DNA of 64,000 nucleotides from Streptomyces flaveolus (GTDB taxonomy: Bacteria; Actinomycetota; Actinomycetes; Streptomycetales; Streptomycetaceae): NCBI RefSeq assembly GCF_014648815.1, contig NZ_BMRV01000002.1:620001-684000 (forward strand), read 5' to 3'. Under the pieces are notes generated by a model. It did no database searches and was not told the origin of the DNA. It saw only the letters and a list, made by a program, of their open reading frames with translations. A program made the position numbers and the translations under genes. Positions within the stretch are counted from its first letter, which is position 1. Each line of letters opens with the position of its first letter. Below, piece after piece: positions 54,772 through 63,890 of this stretch.

Positions 54772-57093
54772 ATGACCACCGCGCCCTGGCGTGACCCCGC
54801 CCTGCCCGCCGCCGCCCGCGTCGACGACCTCCTGGCCCGGATGACCCTGGAGGAGAAGACCGCACAGCTGTACGGCGTGTGGGTGGGCGCCGCCACGGAC
54901 GGCGACGGCGTCGCCCCGCTCCAGAACCAGATGACCGCCGACTACGACTGGGACGAGCTGATCACCCACGGCCTCGGCCAGCTCACCCGCCCCTTCGGCA
55001 CCGCCCCCGTCGACCCGGCCCTCGGCGCGCAGGCCCTCGCCCGCGCCCAGCACCGCATCCGCGAGGCCGGCCGCTTCGGCATCCCGGCGCTCGCCCACGA
55101 GGAGTGCCTGGCCGGCTTCACCGCCTGGCGGGCGACCGCCTACCCGGTACCGCTGGCCTGGGGTGCCACCTTCGACCCGGACCTGGTCGAGGAGATGGCC
55201 CGGCGCATCGGCCACGACCTGCGCTCGGTCGGCGTCCACCAGGGCCTCGCCCCCGTCCTGGACGTCGTACGCGACGCCCGCTGGGGCCGGGTGGAGGAGA
55301 CGATCGGCGAGGACCCCTACCTGGTCGGCACGATCGGCACGGCGTATGTGCGGGGCCTGGAGGCGGCCGGGGTCGTCGCCACGCTCAAGCACTTCGCCGG
55401 GTACGCCTCCTCGGCCGGTGCCCGCAATCTGGCTCCCGTGCGGGCGGGCGTGCGGGAGTTCGCCGACGTGACGCTCCCACCGTTCGAGCTGGCGCTGCGC
55501 GAGGGCGGCGCCCGCTCGGTGATGGCGGCGTACACCGAGACGGACGGCGTCCCCGCCTCGGCCGACCCGGCACTGCTGACCGCGCTGCTGCGGGACGAGT
55601 GGGGTTTCACCGGCACTGTGGTCGCCGACTACTTCGGCATCGGCTTCCTGGAGTCCCTGCACCGGGTCGCCGGCACCCCCGCCGAGGCGGCGCACCTGGC
55701 CCTCGCGGCCGGCATCGACGTGGAGCTGCCGACGGTGCGGTGCTACGGCAAGCCGCTGCTGGAGGCGGTCCGCGCGGGCGAGGTGCCCGAGGAACTGATC
55801 GAGCTGTCCGCCCGCCGCGTGCTGCTCCAGAAGTGCGAACTGGGTCTGCTGGACGAGGACTGGACCCCCGAGCCGGCCGGCGACCCCGCCGCGATCGACC
55901 TGGACTCCCCCGCCAACCGCGCCCTGGCCCGCCGGCTGGCCGAGGAGTCGGTGGTGCTCCTGGACAACCCCGACGGCGTCCTGCCGCTCGCCCCCGACAC
56001 CCGGATCGCGGTGGTCGGCCCGCGGGCCGCCGACGCCCTGGCCATGCTCGGCTGCTACTCCTTCCCGTCCCACGTCCTGCCCCACCACCCCGAGGTGCCG
56101 ACGGGCATCGACATCCCGACCGTGCTGGACGCCTTGCGCGCCGAACTGCCCGACGCCAAGGTGACGTTCGCCGAGGGCTGCGACACCTCCGGCCCGGACA
56201 CCTCGGGCTTCGAGGAGGCGGTGGCACGCGCCGCCGAGGCCGACGTGTGCGTCGCGGTCCTGGGCGACCGGGCCGGTCTCTTCGGGCGGGGCACCTCCGG
56301 CGAGGGCTGCGACGTGAGCGACCTGGAGCTGCCCGGCGTCCAGGGGGCGCTGCTGGACGCGCTGGTCGCGACGGGCGTGCCGGTGGTCCTGGTGCTGCTG
56401 ACCGGACGCCCGTACGCGCTCGGCCGCTGGCACGGGCGGCTCGGCGCGGCCGTACAGGCGTTCTTCCCCGGCGAGGAGGGCGGCCCCGCGGTGGCGGGCG
56501 TGCTCTCGGGCCGGGTCTCTCCCTCCGGGCGCCTTCCGGTGAGCGTTCCGCACCTGCCCGGCGGCCAGCCGTGGACCTACCTCCAGCCCCCGCTGGGCCT
56601 GGCCGGCGAGGTCAGCAACCTCGATCCGACCCCGCTGTACGCCTTCGGCCACGGCCGCTCGTACACGACGTTCGCGTGGGAGGACGGCACCGGCGGCCCC
56701 GAGGACGGCGTGGAGATCGGCACGGACGGCACGTACGACGTGTCGGTGACCGTCCGCAACACCGGCGACCGGGCCGGCGCCGAGGTGGTGCAGCTGTACC
56801 TGCACGACCCGGTGGCGTCGGTGACCCGCCCGGACGTCCGGCTGATCGGCTACCGGCGGCTGGAGCTGGCGCCCGGCGAGGCCCGCCGGGTGACGTTCCG
56901 GTTCCACGCCGACCTCTCGGCGTTCACCGACCGCTCGGGCCGCCGGACGGTCGAACCGGGCACCCTGGAACTGCGGTTGGCGGCGTCCAGCGCGGACGTC
57001 CGCCACACGGCACGGCTGACCCTCACGGGGCCCGCCCGGGTGCTCGGACCGGACCGGCGGCTGCACTGCGGGACGGAGGTGTCACCGGCGTGA
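54772..57093 (+). CDS. Glycoside hydrolase family 3 beta-glycosidase (beta-xylosidase/beta-glucosidase type)
   Basis: 773 aa, no signal peptide, so intracellular. GH3 N-terminal barrel (about 15-330; RVDDLLARMTLEEKTAQLYG, LAPVLDVVRDARWGRVEETI, EDPYLVG, LKHFAGYASSAGARN), the nucleophile Asp286 in GTVVADYFGIGFLESL, GH3 C-terminal domain (about 375-590; SVVLLDNPDGVLPLAP, RIAVVGPRA, FPGEEGGPAVAGVLSGRVSPSG split here) and a fibronectin III-like domain (about 650-760; VTVRNTGDRAGAEVVQLYLH). Acts on short oligosaccharides taken up by the cell. CAGGAG precedes the ATG at 54772. Confidence 0.92.
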   Translation: MTTAPWRDPALPAAARVDDLLARMTLEEKTAQLYGVWVGAATDGDGVAPLQNQMTADYDWDELITHGLGQLTRPFGTAPVDPALGAQALARAQHRIREAGRFGIPALAHEECLAGFTAWRATAYPVPLAWGATFDPDLVEEMARRIGHDLRSVGVHQGLAPVLDVVRDARWGRVEETIGEDPYLVGTIGTAYVRGLEAAGVVATLKHFAGYASSAGARNLAPVRAGVREFADVTLPPFELALREGGARSVMAAYTETDGVPASADPALLTALLRDEWGFTGTVVADYFGIGFLESLHRVAGTPAEAAHLALAAGIDVELPTVRCYGKPLLEAVRAGEVPEELIELSARRVLLQKCELGLLDEDWTPEPAGDPAAIDLDSPANRALARRLAEESVVLLDNPDGVLPLAPDTRIAVVGPRAADALAMLGCYSFPSHVLPHHPEVPTGIDIPTVLDALRAELPDAKVTFAEGCDTSGPDTSGFEEAVARAAEADVCVAVLGDRAGLFGRGTSGEGCDVSDLELPGVQGALLDALVATGVPVVLVLLTGRPYALGRWHGRLGAAVQAFFPGEEGGPAVAGVLSGRVSPSGRLPVSVPHLPGGQPWTYLQPPLGLAGEVSNLDPTPLYAFGHGRSYTTFAWEDGTGGPEDGVEIGTDGTYDVSVTVRNTGDRAGAEVVQLYLHDPVASVTRPDVRLIGYRRLELAPGEARRVTFRFHADLSAFTDRSGRRTVEPGTLELRLAASSADVRHTARLTLTGPARVLGPDRRLHCGTEVSPA

Positions 57094-57111
57094 CGCCGGC
57101 GGCCCCTGCGG

Positions 57112-57369
57112 TCAGTCCGCGGCCACCGACTCGAACCGCCACCGGTGCACCGTCCGCGTGACCAGTTCCCCGTCCGGCTCCGGCAGTTCGGGGAGGTCGG
57201 CGTCGTAGGCGGCGTCCCACCAGGTGATCACGAGGACCCGGTCCTGCGGGGCGCGCAGTGTCTCCCGGCGCAGCGGCTCGCCGTCGAGCGGCTGCGCCCG
57301 TGCCCAGGCCAGCAGGTCCTCGCCCCGGCCGGGCACGGCCCGTGCCTCCCACATCAGCGCGACGGTCAC
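57112..57369 (-). CDS. Small conserved protein coupled to tsaD, function unknown
   Basis: 85 aa: [40 protein letters not shown], ending [13 protein letters not shown]. Strand-helix pattern fits a small ferredoxin-like (dimeric alpha+beta barrel) fold. GTG at 57369 overlaps the tsaD stop by 4 nt (GTGA), so it is translationally coupled to the t6A genes. No activity can be assigned. Confidence 0.7.
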   Translation of the reverse strand: MTVALMWEARAVPGRGEDLLAWARAQPLDGEPLRRETLRAPQDRVLVITWWDAAYDADLPELPEPDGELVTRTVHRWRFESVAAD

Positions 57370-58472
57370 GGGTACAGGTTCTCCTTGCTGACCTCGTGGA
57401 TGTGGTCGTGCGTGTGGCCCTGCCCCGGGACGTGCGGGTCCGTCACCGGCAGCGAGGAGTCCGCCGACAGGTCCCAGTCGGAGGCGGCCCGGTCGCGGGC
57501 GACCATCTCGGCGCCGAGCGCGGCGACCATCGCGCCGTTGTCCGTGCACAGCTTGGGCCGCGGCACGCGCAGCCGGATGCCGGCCGCCTCGCAGCGCTCC
57601 TGGGCGAGGACCCGCAGCCGGGAGTTGGCGGCCACGCCGCCGCCGATCATCAGGTGGTCGACGCCCTGGTCCTTGCAGGCCCGGACGGCCTTGCGGGTCA
57701 GCACGTCCACGACCGCCTCCTGGAAGGAGGCCGCCACGTCCCGCACCGGCACCTCCTCGCCCGCCGCCCGCTTGGCCTCGATCCAGCGGGCCACGGCCGT
57801 CTTCAGCCCGGAGAAGGAGAAGTCGTACTCCGGGTCGCGCGGCCCGGTCAGCCCGCGCGGGAACGCGATCGCGTTCGGGTCGCCCTCGCGCGCGTACCGG
57901 TCGATGACCGGGCCGCCGGGGAAGCCCAGGTTCAGCACGCGGGCGATCTTGTCGAAGGCCTCGCCGGCCGCGTCGTCGATGGTGGCGCCCATCGGGCGGA
58001 CGTCGGAGGTGATGTCCGTCGACAGCAGCAGCGAGGAGTGCCCGCCGGAGACCAGCAGCGCCATGGTCGGCTCGGGCAGCGGCCCGTGCTCCAGCTGGTC
58101 GACGCAGATGTGCGAGGCGAGGTGGTTGACGCCGTACAGGGGCTTGCCGAGCGCGTAGGCGTACGCCTTGGCCGCCGAGACGCCGACCAGCAGGGCGCCG
58201 GCCAGGCCGGGGCCGGCGGTGACGGCGATGCCGTCGAGGTCGCGGGCGCTGACGCCCGCCTCCTTCAGCGCGCGCTCGATGGTGGGGACCATCGCCTCCA
58301 GGTGGGCGCGGCTCGCCACCTCCGGGACGACGCCGCCGAAGCGGGCGTGCTCGTCGACGCTGGAGGCGACGGCGTCGGCCAGCAGGGTGGTGCCGCGCAC
58401 GACACCGACGCCGGTCTCGTCGCAGGAGGTCTCGATCCCCAGTACGAGAGGCTCGTCGCGTGAGTCAGCCAT
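57366..58472 (-). CDS. tsaD: tRNA N6-adenosine threonylcarbamoyltransferase TsaD
   Basis: 368 aa. Transfers the threonylcarbamoyl group to A37 of ANN-decoding tRNAs, together with TsaB and TsaE. ASKHA fold with [16 protein letters not shown], metal-binding HLEAMVP region, [22 protein letters not shown] and [13 protein letters not shown]. The ATG at 58472 overlaps the rimI 3' end by 8 nt. The operon order tsaE, (others), tsaB, rimI, tsaD is conserved in actinobacteria. Confidence 0.96.
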   Translation of the reverse strand: MADSRDEPLVLGIETSCDETGVGVVRGTTLLADAVASSVDEHARFGGVVPEVASRAHLEAMVPTIERALKEAGVSARDLDGIAVTAGPGLAGALLVGVSAAKAYAYALGKPLYGVNHLASHICVDQLEHGPLPEPTMALLVSGGHSSLLLSTDITSDVRPMGATIDDAAGEAFDKIARVLNLGFPGGPVIDRYAREGDPNAIAFPRGLTGPRDPEYDFSFSGLKTAVARWIEAKRAAGEEVPVRDVAASFQEAVVDVLTRKAVRACKDQGVDHLMIGGGVAANSRLRVLAQERCEAAGIRLRVPRPKLCTDNGAMVAALGAEMVARDRAASDWDLSADSSLPVTDPHVPGQGHTHDHIHEVSKENLYP

Positions 58473-58995
58473 GGTTGTCGGTTCCTCGCTCGGTTCCCGG
58501 TACGGAGGTGGAAGGGTCGGTCAGACGCATCACCAGGGCGTCCACGTTCCCGGGCTGGTAGTAGCCGCGTCTGAAGCCGATGGGCTCGAAGCCGAAGCGC
58601 TCGTACAGCCGCTGGGCGCGGGTGTTGTCCACCCGGCACTCCAGGAGCACCTCGGTGCATTCGAAAGCGGTCGCCGCCCGCAGCAGTTCGGTCAGCAGCC
58701 GCGCGCCGAGGCCGGTACCCCAGTGGTCGCGGGCGACGGCGATGGTCTGCACGTCCGCCTGCTCCCCGGAGGCGACCAGACCCGCGTAGCCGACCACCTC
58801 CGCGTCCTGCTCGGCGACCAGGTAACGCCGGGTGGCCCCGGGCCCGCGCGCATGGGCCAGCTCGGACCAGAACATCCCCCGCGACCAGGCGTCCTCCGGG
58901 AACAGCTCCCGCTCCAGCCGGAGCACGGGGTCGATGTCCCACCAGCGCATCTCGCGCAGCGCGGCGTCCACGGTCGAAGTCACGCGCTCGGTCAC
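58465..58995 (-). CDS. rimI: Ribosomal protein S18 alanine N-acetyltransferase RimI
   Basis: 176 aa GNAT acetyltransferase. [20 protein letters not shown] start, [20 protein letters not shown], acetyl-CoA loop [40 protein letters not shown] and [14 protein letters not shown]. Its place between tsaB and tsaD is the classic actinobacterial arrangement. The GTG at 58995 overlaps the tsaB stop by 4 nt (GTGA); longer in-frame starts lie inside tsaB and are rejected. Confidence 0.92.
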   Translation of the reverse strand: MTERVTSTVDAALREMRWWDIDPVLRLERELFPEDAWSRGMFWSELAHARGPGATRRYLVAEQDAEVVGYAGLVASGEQADVQTIAVARDHWGTGLGARLLTELLRAATAFECTEVLLECRVDNTRAQRLYERFGFEPIGFRRGYYQPGNVDALVMRLTDPSTSVPGTERGTDNHG

Positions 58996-59645
58996 TTGGG
59001 GGTGACCACCTTGTAGTTCTTCGGGACCTGCGCGTCCGGCCGGCGCAGGTACAGGGGCCGGGGCGCGGGCAGTTCCTCGCCGGCCGCCAGCTTCTCCGCG
59101 GCCAGGCACGCCAGGGCGGCGGCGGACACGTGCTCGGGCTCGTGCGCGCGCGGGAAGGTGTCCGGGTACAGCAGCGCGCCCGCGCCGACGGCCGGGAGCC
59201 CGGCGACCTGCTCCGCGATGTCGGCGGGACGGTCGACCGCCGGGTCGGTGAGACGGGTGCGGGAGTCGGCGTAGCGCGCCCAGTAGACCTCCTTGCGGCG
59301 GGCGTCCGTCGCCACCACGAAGGGGCCCTCCAGGTCGGTGGCGTACGCCAGTCCGTCCAGCGTGCACACGCCGTGCACGGGCACACCGAGCGCGAGTCCG
59401 AAGGTGTCCGCGGTCATCAGGCCGACCCGCAGCCCGGTGTACGGGCCGGGGCCGATGCCGGCGACGACGCCGGTGACCGCGTCGAGCCGCAGTCCGGCCT
59501 CGGCGAGCACCCGGTCGACGGCGGGGAGCAGCAGCTCACCGTGCCGGCGTGCGTCCACCTGGCTGGACGAGGCGATGACATCCGTACCGTCGTGCAGCGC
59601 GACGGTCACGGCGGGCGTGGCGGTATCCAGAGCGAGCAAGAGCAC
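58992..59645 (-). CDS. tsaB: TsaB, scaffold of the tRNA threonylcarbamoyladenosine complex
   Basis: 217 aa ASKHA-fold paralogue of TsaD without its own active metal site. LLLALDTATPAVTVALHDGT start, VDARRHGELLLPAVDRVLAE, VVAGIGPGPYTGLRVGLMTA, LDGLAYA, VVATDARRKEVYWARY. It bridges TsaD and TsaE. ATG at 59645; stop overlaps rimI. Confidence 0.95.
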   Translation of the reverse strand: MLLLALDTATPAVTVALHDGTDVIASSSQVDARRHGELLLPAVDRVLAEAGLRLDAVTGVVAGIGPGPYTGLRVGLMTADTFGLALGVPVHGVCTLDGLAYATDLEGPFVVATDARRKEVYWARYADSRTRLTDPAVDRPADIAEQVAGLPAVGAGALLYPDTFPRAHEPEHVSAAALACLAAEKLAAGEELPAPRPLYLRRPDAQVPKNYKVVTPK

Positions 59646-59799
59646 GCAAACAGCCTACGGCGCCCGCGGGCCCGTGTCGGACGACCGGGTCGGACGGCCA
59701 CCTGCTGCTACCGTCGCCCGGAACACGCTGCGTGACACACGACGTACGGTGCGTGACGCGGTGGCCGTGAGTACGACGTACGACGCCTAGGTGGTCCCA

Positions 59800-60354
59800 G
59801 TGGCAAGCAGCAGCGCCGGTTTGGTAGCCGTGCTCACCGCGGCGGCCCTCGGCACGGTCGGTTTCCTCGCCTACCAGGCGTCGGACCGCTTGCCGGCCGA
59901 CCTGAGCAGGGTGCACGCGACCAGCACTCCCGCCCCCGGCGCCTCCAAGGCGCCCCGCGACGCCCGGCACCCGGACGCCCTGCCGCTGGGTTCGGGCAGG
60001 GGCGAACGGGTGGTGTACTCGCTGGACGACGACCGGGTGTGGCTGGTCGGCCCGGACAACAAGGTGCAGACCACCTTCGCGGTCACGCCCGGCAAGGTCG
60101 ACCCGGTGCCGGGCACCTACGCGGTCACCTCGCGCTCGAAGAGGGTCACCGGATCGGACGGCATCCCGGTCGAGCACGTCGTGCGCTTCACCAGCGTCGA
60201 GGGCGTGGTCGTCGGTTTCAGCGCGGCCGTGGACGAGGCGCCGCCGAAGCCCGATCCGAGCCTGCGGACCGGCGGCATCCGGGAGTCCCGCGCGGACGGC
60301 GACGCGATGTGGCGGTTCGCGACGATCGGCCAGCAGGTCGTCGTCATCCCCTGA
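59800..60354 (+). CDS. Exported L,D-transpeptidase-like (YkuD) protein lacking the catalytic His/Cys
   Basis: 184 aa. Hydrophobic N-terminal helix (6-25, AGLVAVLTAAALGTVGFLAY), short Ala/Pro linker, then a YkuD-like beta domain: GERVVYSLDDDRVWLVGPDN, TFAVTPGKVDPVPGTYAVTS (TPxGxF-type), EHVVRFT, and the terminal block TGGIRESRADGDAMWRFATI then GQQVVVI. In active L,D-transpeptidases that block reads HGCxR; here the His is Thr157 and the Cys is Gly159, so cross-linking activity is unlikely. GTG at 59800 preferred (AGGTGG 5 nt before); GTG at 59791 gives MVPV. Confidence 0.75.
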   Translation: MASSSAGLVAVLTAAALGTVGFLAYQASDRLPADLSRVHATSTPAPGASKAPRDARHPDALPLGSGRGERVVYSLDDDRVWLVGPDNKVQTTFAVTPGKVDPVPGTYAVTSRSKRVTGSDGIPVEHVVRFTSVEGVVVGFSAAVDEAPPKPDPSLRTGGIRESRADGDAMWRFATIGQQVVVIP

Positions 60355-60413
60355 ATCTCCGGAATCTCCTGATTCCCTTGCGCATCCCCGGTACGTCGAG
60401 GCCGCCCGGCGGG

Positions 60414-60599
60414 TCAGGCGGCCTCGCGGTGCTCCCGGACGGGGCGGCACTCCTCCGGCTCCGGCGCGCGGGGCGGCGTGGAGACGGCGGTCGCCGCGGC
60501 ACAGGCCGCGAGCAGGTCCTGCATGGACACCCCGGCGAGCGCGGGCGGCTGGGTCACGGGCTCCGGCACGGACGCCTCCTGAAGGTCGGGGGCGGGCAT
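60414..60599 (-). CDS. Small protein of 61 aa under an iron-box-like palindrome
   Basis: MPAPDLQEASVPEPVTQPPA start, a short helix MQDLLAACAAATAV with one Cys, and a charged tail EECRPVREHREAA with another Cys. No signal peptide or domain. The ATG at 60599 overlaps a perfect 20-bp palindrome (60599-60618) that covers the probable -10 region, so the gene would be tightly repressed and nearly leaderless. I cannot assign a function; the two Cys and the operator hint at metal-related control. Confidence 0.55.
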   Translation of the reverse strand: MPAPDLQEASVPEPVTQPPALAGVSMQDLLAACAAATAVSTPPRAPEPEECRPVREHREAA

Positions 60600-60618
60600 A
60601 GTTAGGCATGCCTAACTA
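60599..60618. promoter_or_regulatory. Perfect 20-bp palindrome resembling a DmdR/IdeR iron box
   Basis: TAGTTAGGCATGCCTAACTA is perfectly symmetrical. Its half-site TTAGG matches the half-sites of actinobacterial DtxR/IdeR/DmdR1 boxes (TTAGGTTAGGCTAACCTAA type), though the centre differs in spacing. It touches the start codon of the 61-aa ORF and overlaps a possible -10 TAGTTA (60613-60618, minus strand). Confidence 0.55.
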
Positions 60619-60703
60619 CGAGCTGGATACCATGTGACCACGGGCGGCACCCCGTTGGCAATATCTTGCCGACGTGTTGTCGGAACCCGGCGGCGGGGAC
60701 GGC

Positions 60704-61285
60704 TCAGGCGGCGAGGACGCTCAGGTCGACCGCCGACCAGCGCTCGCCGACACCCGTCAGCGTCACCTGCCGTACCTCGTCGGTGGTGTCGCCCACGGCC
60801 CGGTGGATCAGGAGCTGCAACCGGTCCTCGGTGAGTTCCTCCACCTTGCCCTCGCCCCACTCGACCACGATCACCGAGTCGGACAGGGAGACGTCGAGGT
60901 CGAGGTCCTCCATCTCGTCGAGGCCGCCGGACAGCCGGTAGGCGTCGACGTGGACGAGCGGCGGACCGTCCCCGAGCGAGGGGTGCACGCGGGCGATCAC
61001 GAAGGTCGGGGAGGTGACGGCGCCGCGTACGCCGAGGCCCTCGCCGAGCCCCCGGGTCAGCGTCGTCTTGCCCGCGCCCAGCTCCCCGCTCAGCATGACC
61101 AGGTCACCGGCGCGGAGCAGTTTGGCGAGCCTGCGGCCCAGTTCCCGCATCTGCTCCGGGGAGGTGACGGTGATCTCTACGGCGGGGGCGGGCTCGGCCG
61201 GGCCCTGCGGCGTGGCTGGTGCTTCCATAGCCATCAACGGTAGCCGCTGCCGGCGCACCGGCCCGTCTCCCGCCGCCTCGCTCAC
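60704..61285 (-). CDS. tsaE: TsaE, ATPase of the tRNA t6A complex
   Basis: 193 aa. P-loop GELGAGKTTLTRGL (about 68-81), SPTFVIARVH switch region, VHVDAYRLSG and VEWGEGKVEE are the TsaE signatures. Hydrolyses ATP to reset the TsaD-TsaB complex. The ATG at 61285 overlaps the stop of the alpha/beta hydrolase gene by 4 nt; the first 35 residues are not conserved in the family, so an ATG about 18 codons in is possible. Confidence 0.94.
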   Translation of the reverse strand: MSEAAGDGPVRRQRLPLMAMEAPATPQGPAEPAPAVEITVTSPEQMRELGRRLAKLLRAGDLVMLSGELGAGKTTLTRGLGEGLGVRGAVTSPTFVIARVHPSLGDGPPLVHVDAYRLSGGLDEMEDLDLDVSLSDSVIVVEWGEGKVEELTEDRLQLLIHRAVGDTTDEVRQVTLTGVGERWSAVDLSVLAA

Positions 61286-62514
61286 ACGGCCGCGCCGCGC
61301 GCCTTCTCGTGGGCGCGGGCGAGCAGGTCGGCGAGGCGGTCGGTGACCAGCTCGGGGTGCTCCAGCATCACCAGGTGGCCCGCGTCGGGGACGAGCACCA
61401 GCTCGGCGTCGGGCAGCAGGCCGGCGATCGCCTCGCTGTGCTCGCTGGGCGTCACCAGGTCCCGCACCCCGGCCAGCACCAGCACCGGGAGGTCGCGGAA
61501 GTGCGCGAGGGCCTCGGTCTTGTCGTGGTCGTTGAACGCCGGGTAGAACTCGGCGACGACGTCGATCGGCGTCGACTCGATCATCCGCTCGGCGAACCGG
61601 GCCACGGCCGGGTCGACGTCCCGGGACGCGAACGAGTACCGCTTGATGATCCCGGCGAACAGGTCCGCCGTCGCCCGCCGCCCCTTCTCCACCAGCTCGG
61701 CCCGCTGCCCCAGCGCCTTCAGCACCCCGGGCAGCACCCGCCGCACCGCGTTGACACCGGCCACGGGCAGTCCGAAGTTGACCTCGCCGAGCCGCCCCGA
61801 CGACGTGCCGACGAGGGCGACGCCGACGACGCGCTCGCGTATCAGGGCGGGGAAGCGGTCGGCCAGGGCCATCACCGTCATGCCGCCCATGGAGTGCCCG
61901 ACCAGTACGAGGGGGCCCTCGGGCGCGGCCGCGTCGATGACGGCCTTGAGGTCCCGGCCCAGCTCGTCGATGGTGACCGGCTCGCCGTCGCGCACCTGGG
62001 CCACGCCCCGCCCGGACCGCCCGTGGCTGCGCTGGTCCCAGTGCACGGTGCGCACGACGCCCCTCAGCGCCGCCCGCTGGAAGTGCCAGGAGTCCTGGTT
62101 GAGGCAGTAGCCGTGGCAGAAGACGACGGTGACGGGAGCGGGCGCCTTGCGGCCGAAGAGCCGCCGGCGGCGCCGGGTGAGCGCGGACTCGGGGTCCGGC
62201 TCGACGTCGTCGACCTCGTAGTACAGCTCGGTGCCGTCGTCGGCGTACGCCTTGCCGGGGGTGCCGCGCAGTCCGCCGTACGGCCCTGCCGAGTCGAGGG
62301 CGAGCCGCGCCTTCTGGCGTATTCCACGGCCGACGGTGAGCCGTTCTATCGCCACGCCGGCCGCCGCGCCCGCGGCGACCACGCCTATCGCGACACCGGC
62401 GATCCCGGTCGCCCGGCGCCAGCCTCCGGCGGCCACGTCGGTGGCGGCCTCCGCGGCGGAGGCGACGGCCGCCGCGGCGACGTCCGCGACACCCTCCGCG
62501 CTGCTCTCGCTCAC
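61282..62514 (-). CDS. Alpha/beta hydrolase with N-terminal membrane segment
   Basis: 410 aa. An Ala/Val-rich helix (about 37-55, AGVAIGVVAAGAAAGVAIER) anchors it, then an alpha/beta hydrolase fold (about 128-400): VVFCHGYCLNQDSWHFQ (oxyanion HG), the nucleophile elbow LVGHSMGGMTVM (Ser about 211), PVLVLAGVRDLVTP (acid) and PDAGHLVMLEHPE (His). Substrate unknown. It lies between alr and tsaE with a 4-nt overlap to tsaE, the usual actinobacterial arrangement (M. tuberculosis has a lipase-like gene next to alr and tsaE). Confidence 0.9.
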   Translation of the reverse strand: MSESSAEGVADVAAAAVASAAEAATDVAAGGWRRATGIAGVAIGVVAAGAAAGVAIERLTVGRGIRQKARLALDSAGPYGGLRGTPGKAYADDGTELYYEVDDVEPDPESALTRRRRRLFGRKAPAPVTVVFCHGYCLNQDSWHFQRAALRGVVRTVHWDQRSHGRSGRGVAQVRDGEPVTIDELGRDLKAVIDAAAPEGPLVLVGHSMGGMTVMALADRFPALIRERVVGVALVGTSSGRLGEVNFGLPVAGVNAVRRVLPGVLKALGQRAELVEKGRRATADLFAGIIKRYSFASRDVDPAVARFAERMIESTPIDVVAEFYPAFNDHDKTEALAHFRDLPVLVLAGVRDLVTPSEHSEAIAGLLPDAELVLVPDAGHLVMLEHPELVTDRLADLLARAHEKARGAAV

Positions 62515-62650
62515 GTACCGCTCCTCTTCACCGGGCCGCGGGGCGGATTCCCCTCTTGTTCCTCATTCACCCGAACGCGTGCGGCATGCACGTCATACAC
62601 GCCGGGCCGGGCACGCGTCACGTGTCACTGGTCACGCGGGCCCGCGATCG

Positions 62651-63817
62651 TCACTCGTTCACATAGACGCGGGGCACGCGCGCGCCGATCCGGGTGACGA
62701 TCTCGTACGCGATGGTGCCCGCGGCCTGCGCCCAGTCCTCGGCGGTGGGCTCGCCGCGGTCGCCGGGCCCGAACAGCACCGCCTCGGCGCCGGGCGGGGG
62801 CCGGTCCCCTCCCAGGTCGACGACGAACTGGTCCATCGCGACCCGCCCCGCGATGGTGCGCCACTTGCCGTCGACCAGGACGGGACCGGTGGAGGAGGCG
62901 TGGCGGGGGACCCCGTCCGCGTAGCCGAGGGGGACGAGGCCGAGGGTGGTCTCGCCGGGGGTGGTGTAGTGGTGGCCGTAGCTGACGCCGTGGCCGCCGG
63001 GGACCTGCTTGACCAGGGCCAGGGCGGCGGACAGCGTCATCACGGGGCGCAGCCCGAAGTCGGCGGGGGTGCCGATCTCGGGGCTGGGCGAGACGCCGTA
63101 CATGGCGATGCCGGGGCGTACGAGGTCGAAGTGGGCCTCGGGGAGCGTGAGCGTGGCCGGCGAGTTGGCGATGTGCCGGACGTCGGGGCGCACGCCCTGC
63201 TGCTCGGCGTACGCCGTCATCTCCCGGAAGCGGGTGAGCTGGGCGGCGATGGAGGGGTGGCCGGGCTCGTCGGCGCAGGCGAAGTGCGACCAGAGCCCGG
63301 TGACGCGGATCAGCCCCTCGGCCTCGGCGCGCAGGGCCTCCCGGACGAGTTCCTCCCAGTCGCCGCCCGGCTGGCAGCCGCCCCGGCCGAGCCCGGTGTC
63401 GGCCTTGAGCTGCACCCGCGCGGGACGCCCGGCCAGGCGCGCCGCGGCGGTGACCTCCTCCAGGGCCCACATCCCGCTGACGGAGACGTCGAGACGGGCC
63501 TCGACGGCCTCGCGCCAGGGGCCGCCCGGCGTCCACAGCCAGCACATGATCCGCACGTCGTCCGGCAGTCCGGCCTCCGCGCGCAGCGCGAGCGCCTCCT
63601 GGGGCGTGGCGGTACCGAGCCAGGTCGCGCCGGCCGCGACGGCCGCGCGGGCGCACGGGATCGCGCCGTGGCCGTAGGCGTCGGCCTTGACGACGGCCAT
63701 GAGGGCCGCACCGGGCGCCCGTTCGCGCAGCGCGCGCACGTTGGCCCGCAGTGCGGCCAGATCGATCTCGGCACGGCCCCGCAGGGACGCGGCCCACTGG
63801 ACGGAAGTCTCACTCAT
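62651..63817 (-). CDS. alr: Alanine racemase
   Basis: 388 aa PLP enzyme making D-alanine for peptidoglycan. PLP-binding Lys44 in AVVKADAYGHGA, LKADTGLGRGG, NSPATL, VRPGIAMYG, the second catalytic base Tyr in GVSYGHHYTTPGET, LGYADGVPR and AMDQFVVDLGG. ATG at 63817 (MSETSVQWAA). First gene of the leftward alr-hydrolase-tsaE run, separated from the hydrolase by 136 bp that hold no ORF. Confidence 0.96.
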   Translation of the reverse strand: MSETSVQWAASLRGRAEIDLAALRANVRALRERAPGAALMAVVKADAYGHGAIPCARAAVAAGATWLGTATPQEALALRAEAGLPDDVRIMCWLWTPGGPWREAVEARLDVSVSGMWALEEVTAAARLAGRPARVQLKADTGLGRGGCQPGGDWEELVREALRAEAEGLIRVTGLWSHFACADEPGHPSIAAQLTRFREMTAYAEQQGVRPDVRHIANSPATLTLPEAHFDLVRPGIAMYGVSPSPEIGTPADFGLRPVMTLSAALALVKQVPGGHGVSYGHHYTTPGETTLGLVPLGYADGVPRHASSTGPVLVDGKWRTIAGRVAMDQFVVDLGGDRPPPGAEAVLFGPGDRGEPTAEDWAQAAGTIAYEIVTRIGARVPRVYVNE

Positions 63818-63890
63818 CGTGCCCCCAGTCTCTCAGAGCCCCCGATCACCCCAGCCGTAGCCACCACAGCCGCCATACCCGTCATAGCGG

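Noticed and set aside
54613..57066. 817-codon open frame antisense to the GH3 gene
   Set aside because: Shadow frame of a gene with intact GH3 catalytic motifs; no family resemblance.
57085..57099. CCGGCG-TGA-CGCCGG hairpin over the GH3 stop codon as terminator
   Set aside because: Six-bp stem with a 3-nt loop is too short to claim in a genome this GC-rich.
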